Below are positions 40,101-53,127 of a DNA stretch of 64,000 nt, piece after piece. A program made the position numbers and the translations under genes. Source of the DNA: Ooceraea biroi (Eukaryota > Arthropoda > Insecta > Hymenoptera > Formicidae); contig NC_039510.1 in NCBI RefSeq assembly GCF_003672135.1, positions 16,120,001 through 16,184,000 of the forward strand, in the 5' to 3' direction. The first letter of the stretch is position 1. The number at the start of each line of letters is the position of its first letter. The notes under the pieces are model-generated. The model worked only from the letters and a program-made list of their open reading frames with translations. It searched no databases and was not told the DNA's origin.

Positions 40101-41011
40101 TTCCGCGATATGATTCGGTTCCGCGCGCTGAATTAGAAAATACTCGGGTTTCACGGAACTCCTATTAGCGTGTGCACGCGGTTTTTTTCCACGACTTAAA
40201 TTCACCGTTGCCGGTTAATAAGCCGATGCGGCATTAAGCGAGAACGCGCGCGACCGCGTCTTCGCCAGCGCTCGCACGCCGTCCGTGTCGAGCGAGCGAA
40301 TGTATCTCGTTCCTCCGTAATGTAAATTGTTCTGCATGGACAATGCCGATCGCTCGTTATTACGAGACATTGCAGTCAAGTAACGAAATCAGTTCGAGAA
40401 AAGTATATCGATGCTTCGTGAAAAAAAAAACAGCAAGAGAGAGAGTACGATCGTTACACGACGTATCTACGTGAAAATTACACGAGTACGAGACGGCTTG
40501 TACACTCTAGAACTAAATGTGGAGTGTTACTGCTGCGGCGTAGATGCCTGACGCTGATATATCCACAGCGTATGAAATGAACACGGGAATCCAAGGCACA
40601 GGTGGAGTTCGATCGCTGCGAAATCGGAACTACCCGCGCATTAAAATCCCCTTCGTACGCGAATTGTTGCTCGCATTGGCACGACACCTATGGTGCTAGC
40701 GCTTCGGAAATTATTGCCACGCAATGTATCGGTATCGGCCGTTGAAATCTAAGAACGGTATCGTGATACAAAGTCTTTTCTCTTTTATACCCCCGCATCG
40801 AGAGAAAACGCACCTAAGAGCCGGCCATGCTTTTTGGCTTTAGATTACTTCAACGCAGTTGTAAGTATTATCGGCGTGCATCTCTAGGATCATCAATCGA
40901 AGGGCTCGTGCACGGAGAGGAGCCGGTTTACTGACAAGATTAAGATATGCCGCGGCCTAGGGCGCCATTATTTGTAAGGGGCAGTACCCGCGGCTATTTA
41001 AAGCGCGAAGG

Positions 41012-41039
41012 AAAGAGAAAGAGAGAGAGAGAGAGAGAA
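41012..41039. repeat. (GA)n microsatellite
   Basis: A GAAAGA run passing into pure GA dinucleotides. Confidence 0.88.
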
Positions 41040-43622
41040 GGAAGAAGACGCCGGCGTTAAAAACGAGGAGAAAGAACGTTAATTGAAAAACACTGATGAC
41101 TGCATCGTACGAGCAGATAGAACACGTGTATGATGAACAATTACACGATGACGCGAGGCTAAACACATTAATAATTTAACGTAAACTTTCGTCGAATCTT
41201 GACCCACTTTGGTTACTTTTATTAGCTATATTGCTACATATATATAGAATTACAATTGTACGAAAAATTCATCGAAGAGACATCTGAAAGGAACAGTTCC
41301 CTGTTCCTCCAGATGACTCCGTGTCAAAATAAAGCGATTTCTCTCGCTCAACCTCCCCACTTCGTTTCGCAGCTGCAGGCTTCACCTGCGAAACAGTTTG
41401 TTGCCTGCGAACCAGCGGCACTATAAGCCCTAACTGTTGAAGCGACGCGAGCAACGCGCCATCATCCAACACCTGTTACACAAAGGTTGCGATGAGTTAT
41501 ACCATCGACTATCGGATGACGGTCATTGACGTCAAAATATACTGTTCATAACTCGCCATAATCAGTTCAATTGTGGATATTAACAAATCACAAAAACCTC
41601 GTGTATCCGAAATTTATATAATTACTCTTTATAAAAATAAGAAACTTTTATTACGTACATGATAAATGTATATCAATAAAATTCAGCTATTTTTCAAGCC
41701 CAAGTCTTCCGAATCTTTGCAAAGTTGACTATGCGCGGCTCGTGCTAGTAACTCGTTGTCACTTCTACACCGATTTTACATGTAATTGATTTCGTAAGAG
41801 GCTGACCGCGGCAACTACCAACAGCCGCGATAATTTCGCGGTGGTTACACGAAATGTTTGTCGCGTGTTGAAGAGGAGGGCCGGAATACCCGCGCGCGCG
41901 CAGGGTCAGGGCCGGGAACCAGTACACGATAGCCGACTTCCGTCAGCCCGTACGGTCGACAAAGAGGAATTCGTAATGCGGCGGAAATGTTATTCTCACA
42001 GGGGTGAGCCGCCAGGAGGTAACCGTCACGTAGATGCTCACCGTATGAAGAAAGATACTTCATGAGAAAGACCGAGTAGCAATTTTGTTCACTTCTTCCA
42101 ATAGCATATAAAAAGGACAAATATACCATCACTTAAAATCTCATCTCGAATGTATCACGTCAAACGACGGTACTGCTTCTTCGCACTCTCACATTGGATA
42201 TGATGAAGCATTCTTAATTTCTTCTTCGTTTTTCGAGCACCGACAATGGTGACCATAGCAAAATAAAGCAATAAAGATATTATCTACTTCAAAGTTTCGC
42301 AATAATGTGTTTAGGATCCAGCTCGTTATGACCGTACAATTTGTACGACTGAGTCGGGGATTTTTATCTGCCGCGATGAAAGACAATGGTTAAAGGGCCT
42401 GGAGTCCAGATTGCGTCCACCCTGGGTCATGGCGTTACGAGTTCTCTACGGTGATTTCGGTGCATACACGGTGCCGCGCGGCATTAGATGCGAGATAGCG
42501 GTCGGACGCTCGTCGCAGGTCGAGGAAACCAGTTTTTCGTGTGTAACGACTACCGGGCATAACGAGTGAGGTGACGTGAACCCGCGAAGACAAGTTGCGT
42601 CTCCGCTCTTATTCCCTTTCGTGTTATTCCTGCCGCACACCGGTGAATCTTAACACTCTGCTGGCTGTATAGCATAACAGCTTCGGCCCGTGAGAAGATG
42701 TAGTGCTTCCAGTTACACCGCGCCCAACTGTCCGATTTACAAAGACAGTGCCATCGATCGACGTCATCGACGACAACGAGGAAATTGGAATAGGTTCTGC
42801 AGCCGGTGTCCCAGCGACGTGCATTAACGCGTTAACGCTGCGATAATGATTCCAAGCGGGGAGAATTTACGTTTTCTGCCACCCCACTAATCATTATCAG
42901 TACCCACATGATAGCCTTACCGGTTAGCACACTGCGGGAAATGGATAAAAGTTGACGGACCAGCCAGGTTTTCTATAACGGTGCACGCCATAAAAGTGAT
43001 CCAGGCAATGCCATGAAAACTTTCTTCGAGGCATTCATCGCGTCAGAGAAACCGGTCGCGGGGACATTGATGTCGCATATGTTTTGTAAGATGTATTTTG
43101 CGAAGGCATTCCTAACGCCTTTGATTAATTAATAATTGCTGGAAAGTCACTGTACCATTACTATGTATATGCATTTAATCTGAGAAAGGAATGCGAATTT
43201 TATTCTGGACATAAATCTCTCGATTAAGTATTATATAAATTCAAACTTTTCATGAGAATTATATTTCTATAAAATGTGACAAAGTACTACAATAATTTGT
43301 AATGCCTGTTACGTGCAACACAATTTTTCTGTTCAACAAGAAATCGCATTGAGATCGACCACCTAAGACGCCCTCGCGTTATTCGATCTTCATAAATCCA
43401 TAAACGTCGTTTCAGAAAGAGGAGCTTTCGTTTAAGCTTCAGGATCTTCCTCTCCTCGCGGCGGGGCGACGAAAACCAGTTTGTCGTGGAAAGCGTCCGC
43501 CGATTATTCCGGAACACTGTCCCAGTCTTCATCGCCCAGGTTCCCAATCTCTCTGCGATGCTGGAATCTTATTTATAACGTCGTCGAAAGTCGTGCCATC
43601 GCTCAAAATCATACGACTGGAT

Positions 43623-43638
43623 CAGTCAGTCAGTCAGT
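43623..43638. repeat. (CAGT)4 microsatellite
   Basis: Four perfect CAGT units. Confidence 0.85.
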
Positions 43639-46600
43639 TGGGACTGATGCCCGCCGAATGCAGTTCGCACCTGTCGGAGCCTAATGGTAACCTGCCGCCT
43701 CTCGTGCACTACACTTCCTGTATTGGCGCACCGCCAAAGCCACCTCGATGTGTGATAGAGCCGGTCTCGTGTTCAACCTGAATATTCGTCGCATATCCAA
43801 CGAAATTAGACAGCTACTAAATGTGCTGTCTCTGGCTCTGATCTCACGTTCACGTTTATCGTGATCTTCGTAGATCGAAAGCTTGAAATTTAGAGTCGGA
43901 CAGCCACGATTCGCGCCAACATTGTGACGTGCATTAGCGAGAATGGAATAGTAACCAAAGTGAACATTAAATAAATTCCGTATGTTTTTGCGCGGGTATT
44001 GTGCTCTGCAAAAGTGCTGACAAAATAAAGATGATTTGTGTGATAAATCTGTTCCATCCAAATGACGTCGAATTTGCGCGAGATGTCGAAAGCAACGGCC
44101 TTGGTTGGCAGTCGAAAGTAGGTGATTACGCGGATCTGAAGCTGCGCTTTATCCAAGATAACGCGTTACGAGAGAGGTCGTTAGACGGGCGAAATCCGAG
44201 TACCAAGTGGATGGTCCAGTCTCTTAATCTCGGAGTCCGCGTGGGCGATACGCTCGGAGCGCCTTATGGTATTAAGAGGAAACGAATGCATGGTAGGGAC
44301 TTTAACGCTTGCTGCTAACGACGCTGATCTTAGGTCATGGTCAAAAGTAGCCGTACGATTACGGTGGGTTGCTCGGTTGGTTTCGTCGAAGGCACCATAG
44401 AAAGGAGCGTTCGCTCGCGCATGGCGCGTGCATTGCTCGCCAACGATTCGTAAGATTCATGTGGGCGTTATTGTTAGATTGTTCTCATGGAAACGTGGTA
44501 AACGCGATAATGATCCGTAAGGTCCCTAAAGCAATAACGAATACGGCCGGACAAGAATAACGTCCATTTGTCCAGGCTGAACTGGTGCTGCAAACTCTAC
44601 AAACCTAACTGCTTTTTTGACAGTTGAGGAAATTACTATGCGCCTCGAACTACTAATAAATCAATAGGAAAATACAATGGCTGGTAGATGGCAAAACGCA
44701 GATATCGGATGTCAAGGAAACTTCTGTGGAAATGCGCGTGGAACCTATCGATCTTTACTTTGACATGCATTCACGTATATACCCCGAAAAAAACGCGTAT
44801 CTTTCAGTCTCCTATACGCGTCTGTTCGCTCTCGCATCCCGTTCGTCTCCCCAACGATTATCAATCCCGCAGAAGAACCGAGGGTAGCATTCCTCCACGA
44901 AGAGACGGTCCGACCGCACTACCCAACACCATCGTGCACGCTCGCGCGTCTAGATTTAAGCGCCGCGGTTTAGAACGGGGCGCCAGAGGAATTCGAGTCC
45001 CAACCATCTGCTCTCGGCAGCGGCAGACTCTAGTGGTTAGATGCTCCCTCTTTCTCGTCCACGGGGCCGGCGTTACGGTGCTGAATGTCCGGTTAATGCA
45101 CCTGCGTAGTCCGCGGCTCGCGAGCGGAACACCGTGAAGCGAAGCGGGAGGCCGCGCGCGAGTGTATAGAAGAGAGGACGGAACGCGAGGGACAATCACG
45201 AGCGGCTACCGATGACGAAGGGAAGAGACTAGGATGTAGTAGGACTAGGAAGACGATGAAGAAATCGACCACGCGAATCGGTCACCGCGAATCAGCAGGA
45301 GCGCAAAAACGATGCACAAGTGTCGGTAATCTCTCTTGGGCATTTATTAAGGTTTTTGACTCGATAACATGTTTTTTCTTTCTTAACGCCAACGGAACTA
45401 AGATACATTCTTTTTTTTAGTTATAGTAACAAACTCACTGAATTCAAACAAATCGATTTCTGCAAGCAACCTCGCTCCACCTACATTATATTAAACGCTA
45501 TAAAAATAATAAAGAAAAAAAAACTGGAGTAGAAACAACTTGTCCGCAGACAAGACCTCGATCGAATTCTCAGAAGAACGGTAGGAAATTTGAGTGATCT
45601 GGGAATTACGGCTTCGGACAGGAAGATGCGCTTGATATCCCTGCTTAGTTACTTCTTTTCGCTCAATCGGGAAGAGAGAGGAAAAGAGAGAGAGACGCTT
45701 TTTAATTTCATTCTCTCTCTCTTTTTCTCTTATTCTTTCATTCTTCCTGTTGCTCGCTATTCTTCCTCTCTCATCCCCTCTCCCTGGCCGCACCAGCATG
45801 TACCAATTCATAAAATCTCTGAAGCGAGCCTAAGCGCGCTCCACTAACTCCGCCGACGAGTCGCTGACCTCAGGACTCAGCCGTGCGCATCAGCTGCATT
45901 TCTCCGTGCACATAGACCAGTTGCGCCACGCGATGGTCATGGTAATCCAGAAGAACCATGGTGCACCGATGGGCACGGGGAAACGTGCGTCGGGAATATG
46001 AGGAGGAAGGATACGACCGAGACGAAGTATGTTGTTCGTACACACAGCGGGAATATATTATCAAATACTTTGCAAAATCTCGTGCGGAAGCAGCGCGCAT
46101 CTACTTTGATCCAGGGAAACGAAGTTAACTCGCGTCCGATATAAATTCTATCGTCAAGGAAATTCTATGGTATTACGGAAGCGACGTTACCATGTCGAGG
46201 GAATAGCTGCTTGACTCGGTACCCCGAACTTGGCGTAAGTAAAGAGAATGCAATGTTGTATCAGAACATGTATTACATAATATTACGCAAACACTTTGCA
46301 TACAGGCTTGCATAAATTTATATCGGATATAAAGATTTCCTTCTAGTTTCATCGGGTAAGTGAATTTATATTATAGATCGTTTTGACGTTCTTTATCCTT
46401 CCTTTCTCACGCAAGATCTTGAACAGACCTTCCGGTAGAAATGTTTATGCCTAAAGCAAAGAAGAATTTTACCATTTCTTTTTTTTTGTTAACGCTTCTT
46501 TGGATGGACATTCCGAAAAAAAGTTCACGATTACATCGACCATGATATTTGCCGTGACATTTATATTCCCGTGTTGCACTGGTCCTCCCACGTGCACCAG

Positions 46601-48642
46601 CGACAATAATCCGCTCACGGCAATTATCAGCAGGCAATGTCGATACTAATTTATAATATAATATAAGATGCGCGATTGGGACCATGTCGACGAGTCAACT
46701 AGATGTCGAGGTTTGTTCGATTGAAGAATCGAGAAGAGAGAGCGCGGCGTCGCACTGGCGACGCTTAATGATGATCTTTTTGAATGAAATAACGTGTCCG
46801 CCGTGTCCGTGGGAGACGATGTGTAAGCGATGGCGGGAACGTCTCTTCCTTCGTCAAATAAATGCGCTAAGAGGTCTGCTTAGACGGACGGGAGAGGAAA
46901 AAAAAGAAATGAGGAATTACCTGTTGTAATTCGTGACCATTATGGTCTTCGTATAATTCGCGGAGGTTCTCGGCTCTCAGGGAGCCGCCGTGTAAATTCT
47001 ATCAAAGTCTATCTTGCTCTACACTAGGGTACAGTCGTGCACCCCACTCCGGCCTAACTACACGTGAAAAGTCACGCTCTGCTGGATTCAGGTATAGTTA
47101 GTACCCGATATACCGGGTGGCCGGTTACGCTTTCGGATCACGGCCGAGCGATTTTTGCTCGATTACTTGAGCGGGCACTTTGACCAAGAATTCAAGTTTT
47201 AGTCCACCTTGGAATCGCATCGGCGGTTCCTTCTTTCTTCACGGTTGGCTCCCAAAAGATTGCGGTAAACTGAGATAATGGAGTGCAGAGGCGTCCTAAA
47301 GGTAAAGAGGAGGCCCCGTTCTCGCAGAGCGGTGTGTATCGTCAACGACTATTGTTCACTTCCCGCGAGTTTTAATTCGCGTAAGAAAAATAAGCTCGGC
47401 CCGGCCGCAATCGCGGCGCACTCGGGGATTTTATTACCCGCGCGAGCATAAACTCCGCAGCGTGAACGTTATTAAATAAACCGTGGAAACTTATTCCCAT
47501 GACGTGCGTACAATCAGCGTGTAAACCACACATTACGATTCGGTGCGCGTATAAAATCGCCAACCAGGCGGGGAGATTATTCGTAATATTAATATAACCG
47601 TGAACGCGATGTTAAACCCCGTCGTGTTGCTTAGAGGCGAGGGTCATCCCCGTTTTCCTTCCGCGCGCATTTAAAGTTTCCTCCCCGAATGAGCGTACAA
47701 TCGGGTGCATTAATGGTGCTCAGGTGCATCTGCATTTGCAAGAACGCTTCACCGTATAACTAACTGATTTATTTCTTCTTCTCGCAGATCCGCAGCGTTT
47801 AAACCGTGCAATTAGTCGCGCAAACAAAAAAGCATATTTCTCTATTACAACAGAAAAATTTAAGCGCTCTGGGTATCGTCGATGCACTCGATTGTATTGT
47901 CATCAGCAACATCTCATCACGATCTTGATCTCTCATCGCAATTGTCATCGCGGAGCGACTTTTGGCAATATGAGTGTGTTGGCCCAACGCATCAATGCCA
48001 TTGGTCGCGGACGCGAAACTTCCGGTCGCCACCACGGCGAAGATACCGGAAGGAGTAAGTCACGACGAGAGATGTACCATCACTTCTGAATCGCTCTGTA
48101 CGTGTACGCGTGTACCCCGTACACGGCATGAGCGTTCGGCGGCGCAGCTATGTTCGTGCTATGTGCTGTTGGCCTATTCGCTCATTCCGAGCTGAGTCAC
48201 ACGCGGCACACCGGGTCTCTCCTTGTCTCTCCCACCTTTTTTCCCCCTCTTTCCCTCCCTCTGCCGCTCAGTGGGTCTCACCATACGGCCGCGTTCCCTC
48301 TGGGCCCCACAAAGTCCCCTAGCCGCGCTCCGTCCCTCGTGCACCCTCTCATCTTTCCCCCGCCGCCGCCGTCCCGCGTCCCACGGCCCCTCTCTGGTCC
48401 AACATAGCGCGTCTTTCCTGCGGCCCCTGGGGCCGCGGGCTGACTCCCCAGGTCGGCCGACCGAGCTGACTGTCTCTATGGCTGGCTGGCTGGCTGGTCG
48501 GCGTAGCCACCCAGCCGGCCACCTTCCTCTTCTCCCGCGTATGTGCCGCCGGTCGGCCGGGGTTTACCTGGCGTTACCTGCCAGCCTGTGGCCTCAGTTC
48601 ACTCACGTCACTTCGAGCAACCGGTTCGGAGTTCTCTTCGGC

Positions 48643-48676
48643 GTCCGTCCGTACGTACGTCCGTCCATCCATCCGT
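48643..48676. repeat. Tetranucleotide repeat (GTCC/GTAC/CATC)
   Basis: Successive GTCC, GTAC, GTCC and CATC units in register. Confidence 0.85.
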
Positions 48677-48758
48677 GCGCCTGCACTCGACTTTAAAAGT
48701 CTCTTCTCTCGCGTACCTGCCTCTCCCTTGCCTGGCGTACGAGCGCGTAATCACGTAA

Positions 48759-48810
48759 CTCTTCTTCTTCTTCCCTTCTTCTTCGTCATCTTCATCGTCA
48801 TCGTCATCTT
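48759..48810. repeat. Trinucleotide repeat (CTT)n/(ATC)n
   Basis: CTT units grade into GTCATC units. Confidence 0.85.
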
Positions 48811-51192
48811 TGGCTTGTTCTCTTCTTCGTTCGTCATTTCCATTTTCTTTCTTCTTCTTCCGCGGTGTTGTCTGTGCCGATGGCCGATACCGAGGCTGAT
48901 AATTGTCTAATATTGGTGCGCGAATCGTGTCCTCGTTGAGAAAACGATCGATTGCCTCAGAAATTGACGTTCATCGGACGGAAATCGGGCTTTATTTCGC
49001 GCCAGCCACGAGGAACTCAATGTGAACGACCGGTCCTGCGGGCGGCAGTGAAATTTTGACGAACCCCTCGCAGCGGTACGTACCTGCGGAAAGGAAAGGG
49101 AGACGAACACCGAGCCTGGAGAGGATTGTAAGGAAAAGGCCGTTACTGATGGCGATCGGTATCAGGTATATATTCATTCAGTACGGCGAGAGCGCGGCAA
49201 GGATAATCGACGAGCGGATATTGCTAAGACGGGAGAATTGATTAAATCTGATCGACATCTTTATCCCTTTTAGATCGAAACCGGTCGGCGAACGGAGTGG
49301 CTTCTCGGTCGTGCGGGGCCAAAGTACTCGAGCACTCGCGAAGTCGTAAAGAAAGTCTTGAATATCTATAAATTTCTGCGTGTATCGCAAGTAAAGTTCC
49401 GCGCGAGTATTTCCCCAGATCAACCGTGATCGTAATACGGTCTTCAAACGTATCATTGGAGACTAGAAACGATCGTATCCCACTTGGAACGTGCGATGTT
49501 TTTACTATCGGCGGTAACGATCACCGATCGGCGAAATCCTATTTCTTTGAGGCGAGACGCGAGGGGGCACGTTCTCTCAACGGTTTCTCTTTCTTGTGTA
49601 TCTGAGATTTTCATCGGGTCAGTGTCCTCCGGCATCGGCGACCGTTATTCGCCGGCTCCGACCTCGGCACGAAAAGCATCGACGCGCTGAGAAATCGCGG
49701 AATAAGAATGGAAAGGAGAGGACGACGTCGCAGCAGAGGAGAAGGATCGCGAGCGCGAAATGTTGGCCGCTTCGTTGATTGTTACGACAATGAGCGTTAG
49801 GCGGCCGCTCTCCCACGATTACGTAAATCCGGAACCGCGATTTCTCATCAGAACGAGACGAGTCCATGAAAAGTTTCGCGAAGCGAGCAATCTTCACTTT
49901 GTGTTCGTGCGTAATAACATTACCGCATCCAGGCGAAATCGCAAATTAATGCATCAAACGTGGCGCGGCTGATATTGAGAACTTATCGTTAGCGAGCGCA
50001 GCCTCGAGAAGCTTCACGCGACAATCTCGCGAGGTTCTGGCGTAACGGAAGGAACGCGACTGTCGGACTGTCGTTCGAAATTACATAACTCTGAGTGCGC
50101 GCGGCGCGAGAACACGCGCGGCATAAAATTGCAAGTGCACGTTTCCTGGCCTTTAGCCTGTCGCGTCTGTTACTTTTGCAAATATGCAAATGCGAGCACA
50201 CCGTACCGCAATTTATCGACTCGCCCGCGGTGATTAATGTTGTTCGCTCCTAACGGCGCGAGTCTACGTCGTGATTTAAGATTTCGAAAGGCACGAAGCG
50301 TGCGCGCAAGCGCGCGCAATGTGTCGGGGCCGTTGTACCGGGGCCCGTTTGGTATTTTATTGTTTTCCACAGTCTACCCCTCCTACCAGCAATTAGCCTC
50401 TCCTTCGCGATTCATTTATTCTCTCGTCCTAGATATCCTTGCGTCACCGTGAAATCCCTTCGTCACGGTGCCAAGGTGCTACTCTCTAAATCCGAGAAAA
50501 GGAACTTTTTGCCCGCTCGAATTATTACACATTTCTTACCCGCAGCTCGACCTCGAGTGACGATACTTATTGCGCGTCGCACAGATTCGCAGATGTAAAC
50601 CGTTCTTTTATGTTTTTGAACCTTGAACGTGCCAGTAAAATTTATCGTAAAGGTAAAAGCAAACTGACCAAAATACGAAAGATGGAGAAGCAATCTCCGA
50701 TGAAACCGCGAGGGAGAACATTTTGATTATCCAGTTTATTTTATACTGTAGAAAATTTCATTCCACTTTTTTACCACCCGAATCTCATAGGCGGAATTAT
50801 ACATATATATATATATGAAATTTTAGAGGTCATTACTCTCTCAATGCAATTTATTCTTTCCAATTCGGAAGATTTAGCGCCAGCGATAACCTGTTGGATT
50901 TTTGAAGAATTAACATAAACCAAAGTCCGAGAATAAGATTATATTTAGTGGCAAGAAGACTGTAAAAGCGCGAAAGAGAAAAGTATATCAAAAGTGTATG
51001 CTTACGTGTGTGTAAGTCTCGCTCGCGGTGTACAAAAAAAAACATAAGCTCAAGACAATTACGCTTTTTATGGAATATCCGTTGCAATAATAATTTGTTC
51101 TCGAAAGTTTCAGCATATTACTGAAATTTCGCTTATAATACGGGAAGTGCATTATATACTATAACACGCTAGTATGCAATTAATATTAATTA

Positions 51193-51220
51193 TCGCGATC
51201 ATCGGCGCTGATGATCGCGA
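51193..51220. repeat. Perfect 11-bp inverted repeat
   Basis: TCGCGATCATC, a 6-base spacer GGCGCT, then GATGATCGCGA. Confidence 0.8.
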
Positions 51221-52405
51221 ATGTAAATTAATGAGAAAGTTCGGCGTTGACGCGAAACCATGAACAACGTCGATGTAATTTTCTCTTTAATCACGTGCCT
51301 TCGATACAGATCCATCATCGTTCGCCGATCGAAACACGGAAGAGCGATTGGGATCGCGCGGCAAATCGTAGCACGGATCACGGAGAGGAAAGACGGGGAG
51401 GAGCGGACATTCCAACGAGAAGAGAAGTCGAGGTCACACAAAACCTGTTCGAAGAGTTACGAGATCGCGAAACGGGGGCTCGAACACGCCCGAGACACGC
51501 GTTCATGTTTTCGCAATCATTGTGTATCTTGATTTATACAAATCAACAGACCCTACCGGCCTGACAGTGCAGCATCGCTGCGTCTCAATTTGCAAAGAAG
51601 CCCAAATTTTTTCGTTTGGCACGTTCCTGTTGTAAACAAGTGTTGTAAAACAAGAATCTGCCATTTTTTATTGTTATAGATTCATGTTATTAAATTATTC
51701 GAGTCATGGTAAAAAATCATTGCAAGTTTTATGATGTTGCATCACACATTGATAAAAAAAACTTTGAACTTTTAAAGTGAAATATTTTTAAACAATTCTA
51801 TTCGAAAATTGTATCATAGTACTAATCATTATATAATTATTACTCGACTTAAATACACAGTTATAAAAATAAGGAAAAAAAGCTTTTATTAGAGTATTAT
51901 TAAGAAATTTATTATTAGCATGCATTATTTATTACTTGCAACAAAGAGGAAACTTTTATAAAATGTTGTACTAATATTACATTTCGATCGAATGTGCTTC
52001 TTTTGAAATATTGAAAATATTGTTTTTCAGATGATAAAAATGCTCAAAATAGTCTCTGCAAATATAAATCATTTCCAATAAGCACAGCTTCGCAGAAGAA
52101 GATACGCGTCACGTATCTTTTGTCGAAATGACCGACAAACGACTCCGGCTGACACACTTAATTCTTTTTTTATGACTTTCAAGACTCGATAAGGTGTCTC
52201 AACGAGCTAACAAAAATCGCATCGGCGTCGAAAAAGATGTGTGATCAGATTATTTCTGGAGCGATCGTTGTACATAGCGCATTAAACTGCGCCGTATTAA
52301 AAGGCTTTAGCGTGCAGCCATTATTTCCGCGCGCGCGTTTCTCGATGTTCGAATAAGCCGTGAGAACCAGAATGATGGCATGACCGGAAGAATGGCTTGA
52401 GAACC

Positions 52406-52424
52406 GAGAGAGAGAGAGAGAGAG
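52406..52424. repeat. (GA)n microsatellite
   Basis: An uninterrupted GA run. Confidence 0.88.
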
Positions 52425-52884
52425 ACCTGGAGATAGTCGGCAAAGAATCGCAACTATATACACCGCGCACTGAGAAGATTCGAATCGTGAGAACCAGACG
52501 GGAAAACTCGGAGGAACGCGCGTTACTCCCTCAGAATATCGCGGCTTTCTCGCTCGTAAATAAATCATTTCGCCGCGTTATACACGAAATCGATTCTTCC
52601 GTGAATCTTCATCCGAATCCTTTTCGATGGTCGCGGATGGATTCTATCTTAATCAGCATGAAACGAATCTAGTCGAGCCGCCGCGCCGTCGTAACTACTT
52701 GACTATATGATTCATTACAGGTAAAAAGAAGATCGGCGACTCTCAACGCGAGAGATCAGTAGCTAACGATAGTTTCCTTCCTTTTTTTTAACGCTCCCTG
52801 TTGACCATCAATAATCGATTAGCCTAAGCGATCACAGAGAGTTATCGCCTCACGAGGCAATCGTGAGAAATTAACGTAACACAC

Positions 52885-53127
52885 TTGACACAACGCAACG
52901 GAGCCATAGCGAGATATACAGCACGCATCAAAAGTACATTGCCTTTTGATTGCCGAGTCCTCCAAACCGATTTGTCGTTGATGTCGATCGTAGAGAAAGT
53001 TTCTAAGGAAAAAATCGACCTCATGGTTATCGGCGAACCCCGAAGTGGACCTCGTGATTTGCGATGTACTATGTACATTATACGTGACTATGGAAAGACA
53101 GGAATAGATAGATGGATACTTTGCTAG
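52885..53127 (+). pseudogene. Decayed non-LTR retrotransposon endonuclease fragment (tentative)
   Basis: An 80-codon frame contains RVLQTDLSLMSIVEK, then KEKIDLMVIGEPRSGP, then IIRDYGKTGIDRWILC. The order and spacing recall the start of the apurinic-type endonuclease of R1/Jockey-clade retrotransposons: a VLQ-x-N/D-L strand, an IDV-x-(I)-SEP strand carrying the catalytic Glu, and a D-x-x-GK-x-x-I-W strand. This comes from family knowledge, without a search. There is no ATG start, about nine residues seem missing after the first motif, and the frame stops right after the third. No reverse transcriptase motif was seen downstream. It could also be a chance resemblance. Confidence 0.4.

Larger units (their letters stand above)
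40101..48200. other. Gene-free stretch
   Basis: No recognisable gene. It contains a (GA)n run (41012-41039), an isolated TGACGTCA (41527-41534) and (CAGT)4 (43623-43638). Frames at 41.27-41.47 (-), 42.4-42.8 (-), 44.0-44.3 (+) and 44.69-45.14 (+) kb were examined. None shows a family motif, and opposite-strand frames overlap the last two. Confidence 0.55.
48201..48850. other. GC- and pyrimidine-rich, microsatellite-dense segment
   Basis: The plus strand is strongly C/T-rich. It contains (GGCT)n (48480-48497), GTCC/GTAC/CATC tetranucleotides (48643-48676) and CTT/ATC trinucleotides (48759-48810). A 157-codon frame crosses it, but its Pro/Ser/Arg-rich translation follows the base composition. 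It could be an untranslated leader or promoter-proximal DNA; no proof was seen. Confidence 0.6.
48851..52880. other. Gene-free stretch
   Basis: No recognisable gene. It contains a perfect 11-bp hairpin (51193-51220), a (GA)n run (52406-52424) and an AT-rich part (51.6-52.1 kb). Confidence 0.6.

Noticed and set aside
43890..44156. Minus-strand frame with a hydrophobic C-terminal segment, considered as a receptor exon
   Set aside because: It has no ATG, overlaps a plus-strand frame of similar length and has no recognisable receptor motif or confirmed splice pair.
44980..45050. Segment with B-box-like and leader-like words (ATTCGAGTCCC, CTCTAGTGG)
   Set aside because: Stems of a cloverleaf do not pair on either strand.
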